A stretch of 64,000 nucleotides of DNA from Metabacillus schmidteae (GCF_903166545.1 NZ_CAESCH010000001.1:1926001-1990000), one strand, 5' to 3'. Counted from the stretch's first letter, positions 44,540 through 53,669 are shown. Notes: a model not told the origin generated them from the sequence alone. Program-made: numbers and translations.

Positions 44540-44816
44540 AGTAAACCTCCTTTATTTTATTCTGCTGGAAAGTAAAAAATTGTAACTAAGTCTCGCCATT
44601 AATATTGGCGATAAGCCAAGTTTTTGTAATCACATTAAAAATAGAAGAGCCAAATGTATGTAATAGCTATCATTTTACTTGTTGAAGTCGGAGAATTTGC
44701 TAAATGTAATTTTTCCCATCTTGTGATAAAAAAAGTCATTTTATTTTAACAGGAGGAGATTTTTGAGGAAAGTAGAGTTAAAATCCTTGAAGAAAAATTC
44801 ATTTTAAATAAAAACT
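44540..44816. other. Intergenic stretch with one dyad
   Basis: TCGCCA (44593-44598) and TGGCGA (44606-44611) form a hairpin or operator about 55 bases upstream of the 71-residue gene. Nothing else is seen. Confidence 0.4.
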
Positions 44817-44843
44817 CCACCCTTCCGAAGTGTGGAAAGGTGG
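44811..44843 (-). terminator. Terminator of the ArsR-type regulator gene
   Basis: On the minus strand CCACCTTTCC/GGAAGGGTGG forms a stem followed by AGTTTTTATTT. Confidence 0.85.
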
Positions 44844-44851
44844 TAACAATT

Positions 44852-45784
44852 TTATACCTTTTGTTCTTTAGAATAAAAGAGTCGGAAGATGATGTCCTGG
44901 TTATAGTTTCCAAAACCAGAACCGAAAAGTGTAACTCCACCGACATGTTCTGCATCTTTTTCAACTGCAATTTTGAATGTCCATTGTTTATTGCGAATTC
45001 CTACATCCTCAATCGTCACATCTGATATTTTATTACCATCGATATAAGTTCCGTTAGGAGTAATACGGAGGTATTTTAATAGCCCGTATTGGTTAATAAT
45101 ACTTGGCCACCAGGAAGGAGTATATTTTCCTTTATTATCTCCAAAGTCCCCAGGACTGGTCCAGATACCTAAAAATACATTATTCAAGTAAAATGAAATG
45201 TCAGATGGCCAATTGTTATTTGTGTCAGGTGCTTCTGATGATAATTCCATTGTAATTTCCAACTCTTCTGGACGGTTGCTAGCTAACAGAAAGTTAGGGA
45301 TTTTATATTCAATATAGCCCTGACCAAACCAGAGAATTTTCGCGTTGAAACGATCCTGATCAAGGAAATAACGGGGCTCATCAAATTCTCCAATTATTTT
45401 TTCTCTCGTTGCTAAACCGCAAGTGGGTTCGATTTGAAAGTCAGTATAATGACCCACTGATACATCTGTTTGATGGAATTCTCTAATTTGACTAAGTGCT
45501 GCCGGAAAATTTATTTCGATTTGATCAACATCAAGTACACATAATTTTTGTAATCCAGCTTTCCCTGGAACCATATCAGTTCTGATAATACCTGCTTTTT
45601 CCAGCTTTTTAACATGCATGGTCATAATTGCACTGCTTAATTCGGCAGCTTCCGCTAATTCTTTAATATTCATTGGTCGTTGTGATAATAATTGGATAAT
45701 TTTTAAACGCACCGTGCTTGCTAAAGCTTCATATATAGATAAATATTCTTCTGTTGTTTGAATTTTCAAGGCCTTGTCCCCCAA
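44852..45784 (-). CDS. ArsR-type winged-helix regulator with C-terminal sensor domain
   Basis: A 310-residue regulator. Residues about 12-85 form an ArsR-like winged helix (ASTVRLKIIQLLSQRPMNIK, then VKKLEKAGII); the remaining 220 residues are a beta-rich domain. Large regulators of this class are known near carbohydrate genes. The TTG start at 45784 follows TTGAGGT. It is divergent from the promoter/operator region at 45970-46029 and is the likely ligand-responsive repressor for it. Confidence 0.78.
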   Translation of the reverse strand: MGDKALKIQTTEEYLSIYEALASTVRLKIIQLLSQRPMNIKELAEAAELSSAIMTMHVKKLEKAGIIRTDMVPGKAGLQKLCVLDVDQIEINFPAALSQIREFHQTDVSVGHYTDFQIEPTCGLATREKIIGEFDEPRYFLDQDRFNAKILWFGQGYIEYKIPNFLLASNRPEELEITMELSSEAPDTNNNWPSDISFYLNNVFLGIWTSPGDFGDNKGKYTPSWWPSIINQYGLLKYLRITPNGTYIDGNKISDVTIEDVGIRNKQWTFKIAVEKDAEHVGGVTLFGSGFGNYNQDIIFRLFYSKEQKV

Positions 45785-45969
45785 TTTATAACCTCAAGTC
45801 TATATATAATATATATGTTTGTTAATTAATATACAAGTGTGTTAATTATTTGGATGAACTATGTATATAGATCGTAAGAACTTATATAAAAAAATGTTGG
45901 TATAAAGAAATAGAATAGGTTCATTTATAAATCTATGATTATTATGTAATTAAATTTTCAGAAAAAGAT
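45785..45969. other. AT-rich divergent intergenic region
   Basis: Upstream region of the ArsR-type gene. No ORF or clear structure apart from the promoter and operator that follow. Confidence 0.4.
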
Positions 45970-46029
45970 TGACAGCTATATAGGTAATAAATATACTAAT
46001 CATTAATAATGAAAATATTAATTAGTATA
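45970..46029 (+). promoter_or_regulatory. Sigma-A promoter overlapped by a long dyad (operator)
   Basis: TTGACA (45970-45975), 17 bases, TATACT (45993-45998). The dyad ATACTAATCATTAATA/TATTAATTAGTAT (45994-46029) covers the -10 box and start site, as expected for repression by the divergent ArsR-type protein. Confidence 0.7.
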
Positions 46030-46129
46030 TAAAATTATTAACGTTATTATTGAGCAGAATGGACTTTTACAATAATTAGATAAGATGAAGGTTATTATTT
46101 AAGTATGCATATATTCAAATTAATATTTT

Positions 46130-46144
46130 TGTAAGCGCTTATCA
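46130..46144 (+). promoter_or_regulatory. cre-like CcpA site
   Basis: TGTAAGCGCTTATCA contains the perfect core TAAGCGCTTA and matches 12 of 14 consensus positions. It lies about 130 bases downstream of the promoter, a road-block position. Confidence 0.65.
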
Positions 46145-46225
46145 TCTATTTCAAATAAGAGAACCTAATAATTCGAAAATCCTGTCTCGAAAAATAAATT
46201 GACTAATAGTGTAGGAGTGGATGAA

Positions 46226-46330
46226 ATGAGTAATTCAATTACATTTGCATGTGAAAGATTTAATATAAACGGGAATGAACTGTCATTCGAAATGCCATCT
46301 ATGTCAGTTCTATTAAGTGCAGTTTCATGA
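46226..46330 (+). CDS. Possible 34-residue leader ORF
   Basis: The frame MSNSITFACERFNINGNELS... follows GGAGTGG and ends in TGA overlapping the next start (ATGA), which suggests translational coupling. No family is recognised. It may itself be the stump of a longer gene. Confidence 0.35.
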   Translation: MSNSITFACERFNINGNELSFEMPSMSVLLSAVS

Positions 46331-46596
46331 TAGAAAATGAAACAAAAAGAAACTGTAAAGGCTGTTTTCAAGTGGAACGAAGATCAAAATTACAAATTTC
46401 TAAGATTGTTCAAGAGCAATTACAGCTAGAAATTGATCTAGTGAATGAATCGCTTTTTCAAAAGAGAATGGACATCTGCTTAAGTTGTCCTTCTCTCTCA
46501 ACTGAAACAACATGCTTACATTGTGGGTGCTATGTAGAGTTTCGTACAAAACTATCATACAAACAATGTCCACATCCAAATGGGCCAAAATGGTAA
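46327..46596 (+). CDS. DUF6171-like cysteine-rich protein
   Basis: An 89-residue protein with likely zinc-binding cysteines: CKGC near residue 10, then CLSC, then CLHCGCYVEFRTKLSYKQCP near the C-terminus. The CGCY-V-E-x-RTKL core is typical of DUF6171 proteins, small factors of unknown role often found with phage or cell-wall genes. It overlaps the small upstream ORF by four bases. Confidence 0.65.
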   Translation: MIENETKRNCKGCFQVERRSKLQISKIVQEQLQLEIDLVNESLFQKRMDICLSCPSLSTETTCLHCGCYVEFRTKLSYKQCPHPNGPKW

Positions 46597-46639
46597 ACAA
46601 CAGTAGAGTATCCTGCTGAAGGAATATTAAAGGAGAAAA

Positions 46640-46952
46640 AAGTTTTAATTATAGTAATAGCTCCAGTGCACAAACTCTCTAGGGTCAAGTCAATTTGGAA
46701 TTGAAGGCAAACAACTTTTTCTGTATCCAAATCTTCTTATTTGTCCTGGGTAAAAAGGTCACGATTTATGTAAACGGGAAAGAAACTTTTAAAGGAACAT
46801 ATTTCCCGAATGTTTTTACAACAGCAAATGGAACATTTAGTTTAGGTGTCAATTGGTGGGATAAGCCATACAAAGGCCCTATAGATGAACTACGAATATA
46901 TCGAGGCTCAATAGCTGCAGAAGACATATTTGAACTAGCGCAAACAAAATAG
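46640..46952 (+). pseudogene. Remnant of a LamG (concanavalin-like) domain protein
   Basis: The last 65 codons read KKVTIYVNGKETFKGTYF, then GTFSLGVNWWD and PIDELRIYRGSIAAEDI, the classic final strands of a LamG domain. Upstream, fragments that look domain-like (SFNYSNSSSAQ; SSQFGIEGK) are in other frames and broken by stops. So this is the decayed C-terminus of a secreted carbohydrate-binding or glycoside-hydrolase protein. The preserved upstream cre and operator agree with that origin. Confidence 0.75.
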
Positions 46953-46967
46953 GTCGTCATTTAGAAA

Positions 46968-46999
46968 GGGAGGCTACGTTATGTGTAGCCTCTTTTTTA
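46968..46999 (+). terminator. Terminator after the LamG remnant
   Basis: GAGGCTAC/GTAGCCTC with a seven-base loop and a T run. Confidence 0.9.
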
Positions 47000-47063
47000 A
47001 TATATCATAGTAATAAAGCTTATATAAGGAAAACCTATACCTAAAAAATATGAGGTGATCATC

Positions 47064-47327
47064 TTGAAAGTAGAAGGAGTCATTATTTCAGGGGAGTTTG
47101 ATGATATAATGAATGAATTTTCATTGACAAAGGTAAAACAATTTCCTACAGAATCCACATTAAGGCAAAATCAATTGAAGCTTCTATATGATTATTTAGA
47201 GAAACACAAACAGGATGAAGGCGGACAGTTTGTCACATTATATGATCAGTTGCCAGTACACTTAGGTCAGGGTGAAATTTATCAATTACTAAATGATTTA
47301 AAAAAGGTTAAAGAGCTTTATCATTGA
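47064..47327 (+). CDS. Hypothetical protein, 87 residues
   Basis: A soluble protein starting MKVEGVIISGEFDDIMNEFS, with amphipathic helices after residue 35. It has no recognised family. A TTG at 47064 is used because GAGGTGATC precedes it. A terminator lies 45 bases downstream. Confidence 0.55.
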   Translation: MKVEGVIISGEFDDIMNEFSLTKVKQFPTESTLRQNQLKLLYDYLEKHKQDEGGQFVTLYDQLPVHLGQGEIYQLLNDLKKVKELYH

Positions 47328-47371
47328 AAAACACACTTATGAATAATGAACATAGTTAAGAAATTAACTCC

Positions 47372-47400
47372 AAAACCACAGTAATTTATTGTGGTTTTTC
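47372..47400 (+). terminator. Terminator after the 87-residue gene
   Basis: AAAACCACA/TGTGGTTTTT stem with a short loop. Confidence 0.85.
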
Positions 47401-47576
47401 TATTGAAATATCCCTCTTAAGCTTGTAAAATCCCATAGTATACTTTTGTACACTTAGTGAAAAGAAAGTGTGTACTTGTGTAGTTTAGATAAATATCGAA
47501 TAATGTGTGTAGTGTATTAAATTTATCACGAGTCAGATCTCGTTTTATATAAAATATAATAGAAAGAGGAATGTAC

Positions 47577-48452
47577 ATGAATCTTAGAGTTTCCGCCGTC
47601 CAGTATCATCTTCATACAATTAAATCCTTTGATGAGTTTGCTAGTCAAGTTGAGCACTATATAAAAACAGCCGAAGAGTTCGGATCAGATTTTATTGTGT
47701 TTCCGGAATTTTTTACAACCCAGTTGTTATCAATCGGAGACGAAAATGGGAAAGCATTGCCGATACATCGCCTTCCTGATTTTACAGATCAATATCGTGA
47801 TCTATTTGTTGAACATGCAATGAGAACAGGGATGCATATTATTGCAGGAACACATGTAATAGAAAAAGAAGGTAAGTTATATAATGTAGCTCATATGTTT
47901 TATCCTGATGGCAGAATTGCAGAGCAAGCAAAACTTCATATTACACCAACAGAGGTAGACGAGTGGAATATGAGTGCTGGTGACAGCCTGCAGGTTTTTG
48001 TAACAGATAAGGGAACAGTTGCGATGCTAACTTGCTATGATATTGAATTTCCTGAGATAGTGAGAATGGCTAAGGCAAAAGGTGCTGATGTAATCTTTTG
48101 TCCATCATGTACAGATGATCGCCATGGTTTTCACAGAGTCCGTTATACAAGTCATGCTAGAGCAATCGAAAATCAGGTGTATGTTGTCACAACGGGAACA
48201 GTTGGTTCACTTCAAACAGTTGATTTTATGAGAGGAAACTTTGGGCAAGCAGCGGTTATTACACCAAATGATGTACCATTCCCGCCGAAGGGAATTATGG
48301 TACAAGGGGAAATTAATCAAGACATGATCGTAACTGCTGACTTAAATTTGGAGCTTTTATATAAAGTGCGTCTTAATGGTTCAGTGACAACATGGAGAGA
48401 CAGAAGAACAGATCTTTATCCAGATTGGGAGCCTGAAAAACAAACGTATTAA
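47577..48452 (+). CDS. Carbon-nitrogen hydrolase (nitrilase superfamily, YhcX hydrolase-like)
   Basis: A 291-residue amidase-type enzyme. The Glu-Lys-Cys triad is visible in VFPEFF (Glu about 45), AKLHITPTE (Lys about 121) and LTCYDIEFPE (Cys about 155). The reaction is probably hydrolysis of a small amide. In B. subtilis YhcX this domain is fused behind a GNAT domain; here it is a separate gene placed first, followed after 12 bp by the GNAT gene. The ATG at 47577 follows AAAGAGGA. Confidence 0.85.
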   Translation: MNLRVSAVQYHLHTIKSFDEFASQVEHYIKTAEEFGSDFIVFPEFFTTQLLSIGDENGKALPIHRLPDFTDQYRDLFVEHAMRTGMHIIAGTHVIEKEGKLYNVAHMFYPDGRIAEQAKLHITPTEVDEWNMSAGDSLQVFVTDKGTVAMLTCYDIEFPEIVRMAKAKGADVIFCPSCTDDRHGFHRVRYTSHARAIENQVYVVTTGTVGSLQTVDFMRGNFGQAAVITPNDVPFPPKGIMVQGEINQDMIVTADLNLELLYKVRLNGSVTTWRDRRTDLYPDWEPEKQTY

Positions 48453-48464
48453 CAGGAGGTTTTT

Positions 48465-49136
48465 ATGTATCGAAAAGAATTTTATGTATTCGATCAAGAC
48501 AAACCAGTAAAAGCCGTTATTCGTAATTATAAAAAAGAAGATTTTAATAAGTTAATTCAAATTCAAAGTGAAAGCTTCCCACCTCCTTTCCCGGCTGAAT
48601 TATGGTGGAATGAAAAGCAACTCGAAAATCATGTTACACTCTTTCCGGAAGGTGCGTTATGTATTGAAATCAATGGGGAGATGGCAGGCTCAATGACTGG
48701 ATTAATTGTAGACTTTAATCCTGAGCATCCGAATCATACGTGGGAAGAGATAACAGATGGCGGGTATATTCGTCATCATGACCCGAATGGAAATACCCTT
48801 TATGTTGTTGATATTTGTGTAAGACCTTCATTTCGAAAATTTGGTCTTGGAAAATGGTTAATGCTTTCAATGTATGATGTTGTTATCCACTTAAATATAG
48901 ACCGACTTTTAGGAGGAGGTCGTATGCCGGGATATCATAAAAAAGCAGATAATATGACAGCAGAGCAATATGTAGAAGCAGTTGTAAATGGGACTGTCAA
49001 AGACCCTGTTCTTACGTTTCTGCTTCGCTGCAGCCGAACACCAATTGGGATTATTCCTAATTACTTGGAAGATGAAGAATCGTGCCATTTTGCAGCATTA
49101 ATGGAATGGAAAAATCCGTTTCGAAATGAAAAATAA
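48465..49136 (+). CDS. GNAT acetyltransferase (YhcX N-terminal domain-like)
   Basis: A 223-residue acetyltransferase with the acetyl-CoA motif VVDICVRPSFRKFGLGKWLM and the unusual GGGRMPGYHKKADNMTAEQY region that is also typical of YhcX. It probably modifies the same metabolite as the adjacent hydrolase. AACAGGAGG precedes the ATG. Middle gene of a three-gene operon. Confidence 0.83.
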   Translation: MYRKEFYVFDQDKPVKAVIRNYKKEDFNKLIQIQSESFPPPFPAELWWNEKQLENHVTLFPEGALCIEINGEMAGSMTGLIVDFNPEHPNHTWEEITDGGYIRHHDPNGNTLYVVDICVRPSFRKFGLGKWLMLSMYDVVIHLNIDRLLGGGRMPGYHKKADNMTAEQYVEAVVNGTVKDPVLTFLLRCSRTPIGIIPNYLEDEESCHFAALMEWKNPFRNEK

Positions 49137-49154
49137 TAAATGAGGTGAATGAAG

Positions 49155-49826
49155 ATGGATTATCATCGTATTACGAATATTGCAGATCCCCTATTTACAC
49201 AAATGCATCAGCTTATGCAAGAGATTTTTCCTCCTGAGGAAGTGTTGGAATTTAATCTTTGGAAAGAGCCTCTAGAAGATCCGGGAATCCGTGTTTTTGT
49301 TGCTGTGCATGAAGGGAAAGTTGTAGGTGCAACAGAATATCGTTATTACGAAGATTTCAATGTGGCAATGACCGATTTTACGATCATTGGTAAGCCTGGT
49401 TTAGGAATCGGACCATTTCTTGCAAATAATAGGGCACAAGATTTACAAGAGTTGGCTGCTGCAAATGGCAAAGATCTATCAGGAATGTTTGCTGAAATTT
49501 ATGACCCTTACCGTGTTGAACATCATGAATTCGGTGGTGTAAAACCAATGGATCCATATGTTCGTCGTGAAGTTTTGGCACATCTGGGTTACAAAAAAAT
49601 TAACTTCGACTATGTTCACCCTTCATGGAATAATGATGGTGAGGCAGTGACAGGCCTAGATTTATGCTTCCTGCCTATGAGCGAAAATAAATCAACAATA
49701 TTGGCAGAATTAGTGGTCCAATTTTTAAAACGCTATTATTCAGTTTTACCTAACAAACCTAAAATGTGGTTAGAAATGATTGCTGAAATTGAAGGGAAAG
49801 ATCAACTATCACTTTTAAACATTTAA
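49155..49826 (+). CDS. GNAT-like acetyltransferase
   Basis: A 223-residue protein with a GNAT-like N-terminal part (VFVAVHEGKVVGATEYRYY). Its glycine-rich segment GKPGLGIGPFLANNRAQDL sits where acetyl-CoA would bind, and the C-terminal half is specific to this group. It is the third gene of the operon. Both this and the previous GNAT may act on the substrate or product of the nitrilase-type enzyme. The start at 49155 lies seven bases after GAGGTG. Confidence 0.68.
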   Translation: MDYHRITNIADPLFTQMHQLMQEIFPPEEVLEFNLWKEPLEDPGIRVFVAVHEGKVVGATEYRYYEDFNVAMTDFTIIGKPGLGIGPFLANNRAQDLQELAAANGKDLSGMFAEIYDPYRVEHHEFGGVKPMDPYVRREVLAHLGYKKINFDYVHPSWNNDGEAVTGLDLCFLPMSENKSTILAELVVQFLKRYYSVLPNKPKMWLEMIAEIEGKDQLSLLNI

Positions 49827-49847
49827 ATAACATAACGATTAGTCAGT

Positions 49848-49884
49848 CAAAAACCTCGCTTCTAAAAAAATGCGAGGTTTTTGT
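49848..49884 (+). terminator. Terminator of the hydrolase-GNAT operon
   Basis: AAAACCTCGC/GCGAGGTTTT, followed by Ts. Confidence 0.9.
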
Positions 49885-50255
49885 TTTCCTAATTATGCAA
49901 AAATACTTAAGGATAATGTAAAGTTGGTACATATATTGACATTATAACTTCCATATCCATTAATTAACTGTTTTCAGAAATTGGGATAGGTTCATTTGTC
50001 CGTCTATCAAGAGTGAAAGTATTGTTTATTTTTATGGTTAAGGCTTTGCTTTTGTATGGATTTAAGGATGTAAAGGAAGAATATACTGGAAGGAAAGACG
50101 TATTCAAAAAAATAACACCTTTAAGGGCTGATTACATCTCTTTTTTCAATTCATAATGTTAACACTTCTCACTTCACATGAACTACAATGAAAGATACAT
50201 GTTTACATATAAATAAATAGAAACTAAAGATAACAATGTGAAAAGGAGTACGTTC
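49885..50255. other. Intergenic stretch before the helicase gene
   Basis: A 40-codon open frame (50034-50156, MVKALLLYGFKDVKEEYTGR...) has no ribosome site and is probably not a gene. The rest is AT-rich with no clear signals. Confidence 0.4.
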
Positions 50256-52766
50256 ATGAGTGATTTACTAGAAGAATATTATAGACTAGCCATTGACCGA
50301 ACGAAGTCAAAGGTTTTGGAGGATATAGATCGATTTTTTGAAGGAAAAGATAATCTGCCAACGTATGAACAATATGTAAGAGAACGAGGAGAATATATTG
50401 ATCAAATTTTTCTCAATTCCTGGTTAAATGCAGCGACAAGTCATGTCTCCAACACCGTAAAAAGAGAATTTTTACTTGAAAAGGATTATGATCTTGAAGG
50501 AGTTAGTAAAAAGCTGGTCAACCAAATGTTTCGAAATGAAATACGAAACGTAACTCCTTTTAAAGTTCTGGACTGGCTTGATGAGCTTTTTTTGCAAAAA
50601 GAAGATGTATGGAATGAAAAATATAATAAGGCAAAGGAATTATATGATGCACGGGTTAAGATGCAGCAACATCGTGAGAAAACGCGAAAACTTATGCAGA
50701 AATTTGAGTTTTATATGGAAGAATTGCTTGGGGAGCAATATGAGGATCTCTATTTATATATACGCTACTTAATCGGTTCACATCTTGCAATTGAGATTGA
50801 ACAACAAGGTGTTGTCCTACCTGCTGAAGATATGACATTTTCGGCTTATCTATATGATGAATCTCATTTTGCTTATAACAGATATCAATATGAAGAAGAT
50901 ATGACCGAGATGTATGAAAGATTAATCTCTGGATATTTATTTGATTTTGGTCCTAATTGGATAAAGGAACGGCTTTCACCTCATCTTTTCGATGAATATC
51001 GAGAAACGTTTCACGAAGAATTGCCAGATAGCTTTATAAAAGAAATCGCATATGATTTATTCTTGGATCTTGCTAATGAATTTTTTGCAGAATTACTTGA
51101 GGAATTTGTCACAGATTTAATGAAACTAATTGATAACCCGTTTGATCTTGAAACACATCAAAAGATTTATGAAACAGATCTTGCTGAAAGAGAACGGAAA
51201 GTCGTTGCAGAGCTTGAGGAGATCAAGCGTCGCAAAGAAGAGGAGGCCCGAATGGTCGAGGATATATTCGGGAGAGAATATAATCCTCCAGGTGGCAGAA
51301 ATATTCAATATGTATTACATGTTGGCGAAACGAATACAGGTAAAACCTTTCAGGCAATTCAACGTATGAAAGATGCAAGTAGTGGTATTTACTTAGCCCC
51401 ACTTCGACTGCTTGCACTGGAGATTTACGAAAAGCTGAATCATGAAGGTGTGCCTTGCTCCTTAAAAACAGGAGAAGAAGAAAAACTTGTAGCAGGTGCT
51501 CAGCATATTGCGTGTACTGTTGAAATGTTTTATGAAAAAGACTTTTATGAGGTTGTGGTCATTGATGAATCTCAAATGATTGCAGATAAAGATAGAGGCT
51601 TCTCTTGGTATAAAGCAATAACAAAAGCAAATACAAAAGAAGTGCATATCATTTGCAGCTTTAATGCTAGACAGATGATATTGCAGCTGCTTGGTGATTC
51701 AAATATTACAATTTATGAATATTTTAGAGATGTTCCATTAGAAGTGGAACCTCAGTTGTTTCGTTTAAATCAAACTCGAAAGGGAGATGCACTCGTTTGT
51801 TTCTCGAGAAAACGGGTTCTTGAAACAGCAGCAGAGCTACAAAGAACTGGTCGTAAAGTGAGTATGATTTATGGAAGTATGCCGCCTGAAACACGAAAAA
51901 AACAGATGGAACGGTTTATTGAAGGGGAAGCAACTGTCATTGTTGCAACAGATGCTATTGGAATGGGGTTAAATTTACCAATTAGAAGAATAGTTTTCTT
52001 GGAAAATGATAAATTTGATGGAACAAGAAGAAGATGGTTAACTTCACAAGAAGTGAAACAAATCGCGGGCAGGGCTGGTCGAAGAGGACTATATAATATC
52101 GGTAAAGTTGCATTTGTGCATAATCCTAAATCAATGGCAAGAATTCTTGATCAAGAAGATGAGCCGCTTCAAGGGTTTGCAATTGCGCCTACAACTGGAG
52201 TCCTTGAGAGATTTCAGAAATATTCTCGTAAACTTGGACTATTTTTCTATTTATGGGAACAGTTTAAAAGTCCCAAAGGTACGAAAAAGGCATCGTTAGC
52301 TGAAGAAAAGCTTTTGTATGAAATGATTGAAGATACGATGATTGAAGCCAAGCTCTCAATGGCTGATTTATACGGATTTTTGCATCTGCCATTTTCAACA
52401 AATGAACCAACCTTACGAAATCAATGGAAGCAAAAGCTTGAGTCAATTGTTGAAGGATATGAATTACCTGACCCGCTAATTAAGGAAGCTGGACTTGAGG
52501 AACTTGAATTATCATATAAGTCGGTTGGTCTCCACCTATTATTTTTATATAAATTAGGACGAAATACAGAAGCACATTATTGGGAAAGAATACGAGAAGA
52601 AATAAGTGACAAAATTCATGAACAGCTAAAATCGGGTGTGCAGATAACAAGAAAAGCCTGCAAAGTATGTGGAAAAACATTAGCAAATAAATTTAAATTT
52701 GATGTTTGTAATGAGTGCCATTTTGAGAGACAGAAAAAGAAAGAAAAAAAGAAGTTAAAGTATTAA
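50256..52766 (+). CDS. Suv3-like superfamily 2 RNA helicase
   Basis: An 836-residue protein. A helical N-terminal region (1-345) precedes a helicase core with motif I GETNTGKT (about 357-364), motif II DESQMI (about 435), ATDAIGMGLNLP and motif VI QIAGRAGRRG. These are the variants found in Suv3, the RNA helicase of the mitochondrial degradosome. The C-terminus ends in a zinc ribbon (CKVCGK, CNEC) and a Lys-rich tail. An RNA-turnover role is inferred. AAAAGGAG precedes the ATG. Confidence 0.82.
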   Translation: MSDLLEEYYRLAIDRTKSKVLEDIDRFFEGKDNLPTYEQYVRERGEYIDQIFLNSWLNAATSHVSNTVKREFLLEKDYDLEGVSKKLVNQMFRNEIRNVTPFKVLDWLDELFLQKEDVWNEKYNKAKELYDARVKMQQHREKTRKLMQKFEFYMEELLGEQYEDLYLYIRYLIGSHLAIEIEQQGVVLPAEDMTFSAYLYDESHFAYNRYQYEEDMTEMYERLISGYLFDFGPNWIKERLSPHLFDEYRETFHEELPDSFIKEIAYDLFLDLANEFFAELLEEFVTDLMKLIDNPFDLETHQKIYETDLAERERKVVAELEEIKRRKEEEARMVEDIFGREYNPPGGRNIQYVLHVGETNTGKTFQAIQRMKDASSGIYLAPLRLLALEIYEKLNHEGVPCSLKTGEEEKLVAGAQHIACTVEMFYEKDFYEVVVIDESQMIADKDRGFSWYKAITKANTKEVHIICSFNARQMILQLLGDSNITIYEYFRDVPLEVEPQLFRLNQTRKGDALVCFSRKRVLETAAELQRTGRKVSMIYGSMPPETRKKQMERFIEGEATVIVATDAIGMGLNLPIRRIVFLENDKFDGTRRRWLTSQEVKQIAGRAGRRGLYNIGKVAFVHNPKSMARILDQEDEPLQGFAIAPTTGVLERFQKYSRKLGLFFYLWEQFKSPKGTKKASLAEEKLLYEMIEDTMIEAKLSMADLYGFLHLPFSTNEPTLRNQWKQKLESIVEGYELPDPLIKEAGLEELELSYKSVGLHLLFLYKLGRNTEAHYWERIREEISDKIHEQLKSGVQITRKACKVCGKTLANKFKFDVCNECHFERQKKKEKKKLKY

Positions 52767-52773
52767 TAATATC

Positions 52774-52823
52774 AAAAAAGTTAAGCTCACCAGTCAATTG
52801 ATCAATGTGCTTAACTTTTTTAT
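52774..52823 (+). terminator. Bidirectional terminator
   Basis: AAAAAAGTTAAGC/GCTTAACTTTTTT, with a loop able to pair further, between convergent genes. Confidence 0.85.
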
Positions 52824-52826
52824 CAT

Positions 52827-53669
52827 TTATTTAATGTCAATTTTTCCACTTGAAACATCAAGATTGACATTATGCTTTCCGGAGCCGGATACACCATAAA
52901 TATTATTTTTATCTTTTTGAAGATCTTTTAACGCAAGATTTGATGAAATGATTCCGCTGCCAGCTTCTCCACGGAGAGTATAGTCCGCATCTTCCGGTAA
53001 ATCTATAGTCCCAAATCCGGAATTTAACTCAATGTCAATAGAATCAGTTACCTTTTCCATTTGTAAATCGATTTTTCCTGAAGATAAATCAGCATTAACC
53101 TTACCGGTATGATCCTTAATTGTTAGATTTCCAGAACTCATATCAAATGTACTTTCTTCAGTTGCTAAGGACGAAATCGTGACATTGCCTGATGAGCCAT
53201 CAAGCATAAAGTTTTTAGCCGTTAATTGACTAAGTTTTACATTTCCAGAGCTCATGTCAACTTTCAGCTCTTCAAGGTCCATTGACTTACCATCAAATAC
53301 GATATTACCTGATCCACTATCGATCATCATTTCTTGTTGGAAATCGTTTGGAATGTAGATGGTGACTTCCCTTTTATTGAAAAAAGAGAATACGTTAAAC
53401 CAGCGTTTCGTTTCAGATTCAACAAGAATCGTATCCCCGTTATTCTCTACATGAACTTTCCCTTTCCCTTTTAATTCGGCACGAACTTCATCAGTATTCT
53501 CAGTAATAATAGTTGTACTTGCACCTGAAACATGTAGTTCAATTTTCTCTGTGTTGCTCGTGACTTCAGCAGAGGACTTGTTTTGGCCAAATTCAAACCA
53601 TGAAGTATTCGTTTTGATAATTAAAAAGATACCACCAATAAAAAATAACAGTAATAAAAGTTTTTTCAT
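52827..53669 (-). CDS. DUF4097 beta-repeat membrane-anchored protein (LiaG-like)
   Basis: A 280-residue protein with an N-terminal membrane anchor (about 3-20) and an outside beta-helix-like repeat domain. The unit is a strand plus SSG (VDMSSGNV, LDGSSGNV, FDMSSGNL, ADLSSGKI), as in DUF4097 proteins such as LiaG. Its role is unknown, possibly in the cell envelope stress response, but no liaFSR genes are adjacent. The start at 53669 follows GAAGGAAGG. Confidence 0.77.
   Translation of the reverse strand: MKKLLLLLFFIGGIFLIIKTNTSWFEFGQNKSSAEVTSNTEKIELHVSGASTTIITENTDEVRAELKGKGKVHVENNGDTILVESETKRWFNVFSFFNKREVTIYIPNDFQQEMMIDSGSGNIVFDGKSMDLEELKVDMSSGNVKLSQLTAKNFMLDGSSGNVTISSLATEESTFDMSSGNLTIKDHTGKVNADLSSGKIDLQMEKVTDSIDIELNSGFGTIDLPEDADYTLRGEAGSGIISSNLALKDLQKDKNNIYGVSGSGKHNVNLDVSSGKIDIK

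Noticed and set aside
44746..45025. Frames on both strands at the end of the ArsR-type gene
   Set aside because: They lie over the C-terminus of the real gene and its terminator, without ribosome sites.
50034..50156. 40-codon open frame upstream of the helicase gene
   Set aside because: No Shine-Dalgarno sequence and no recognised product.
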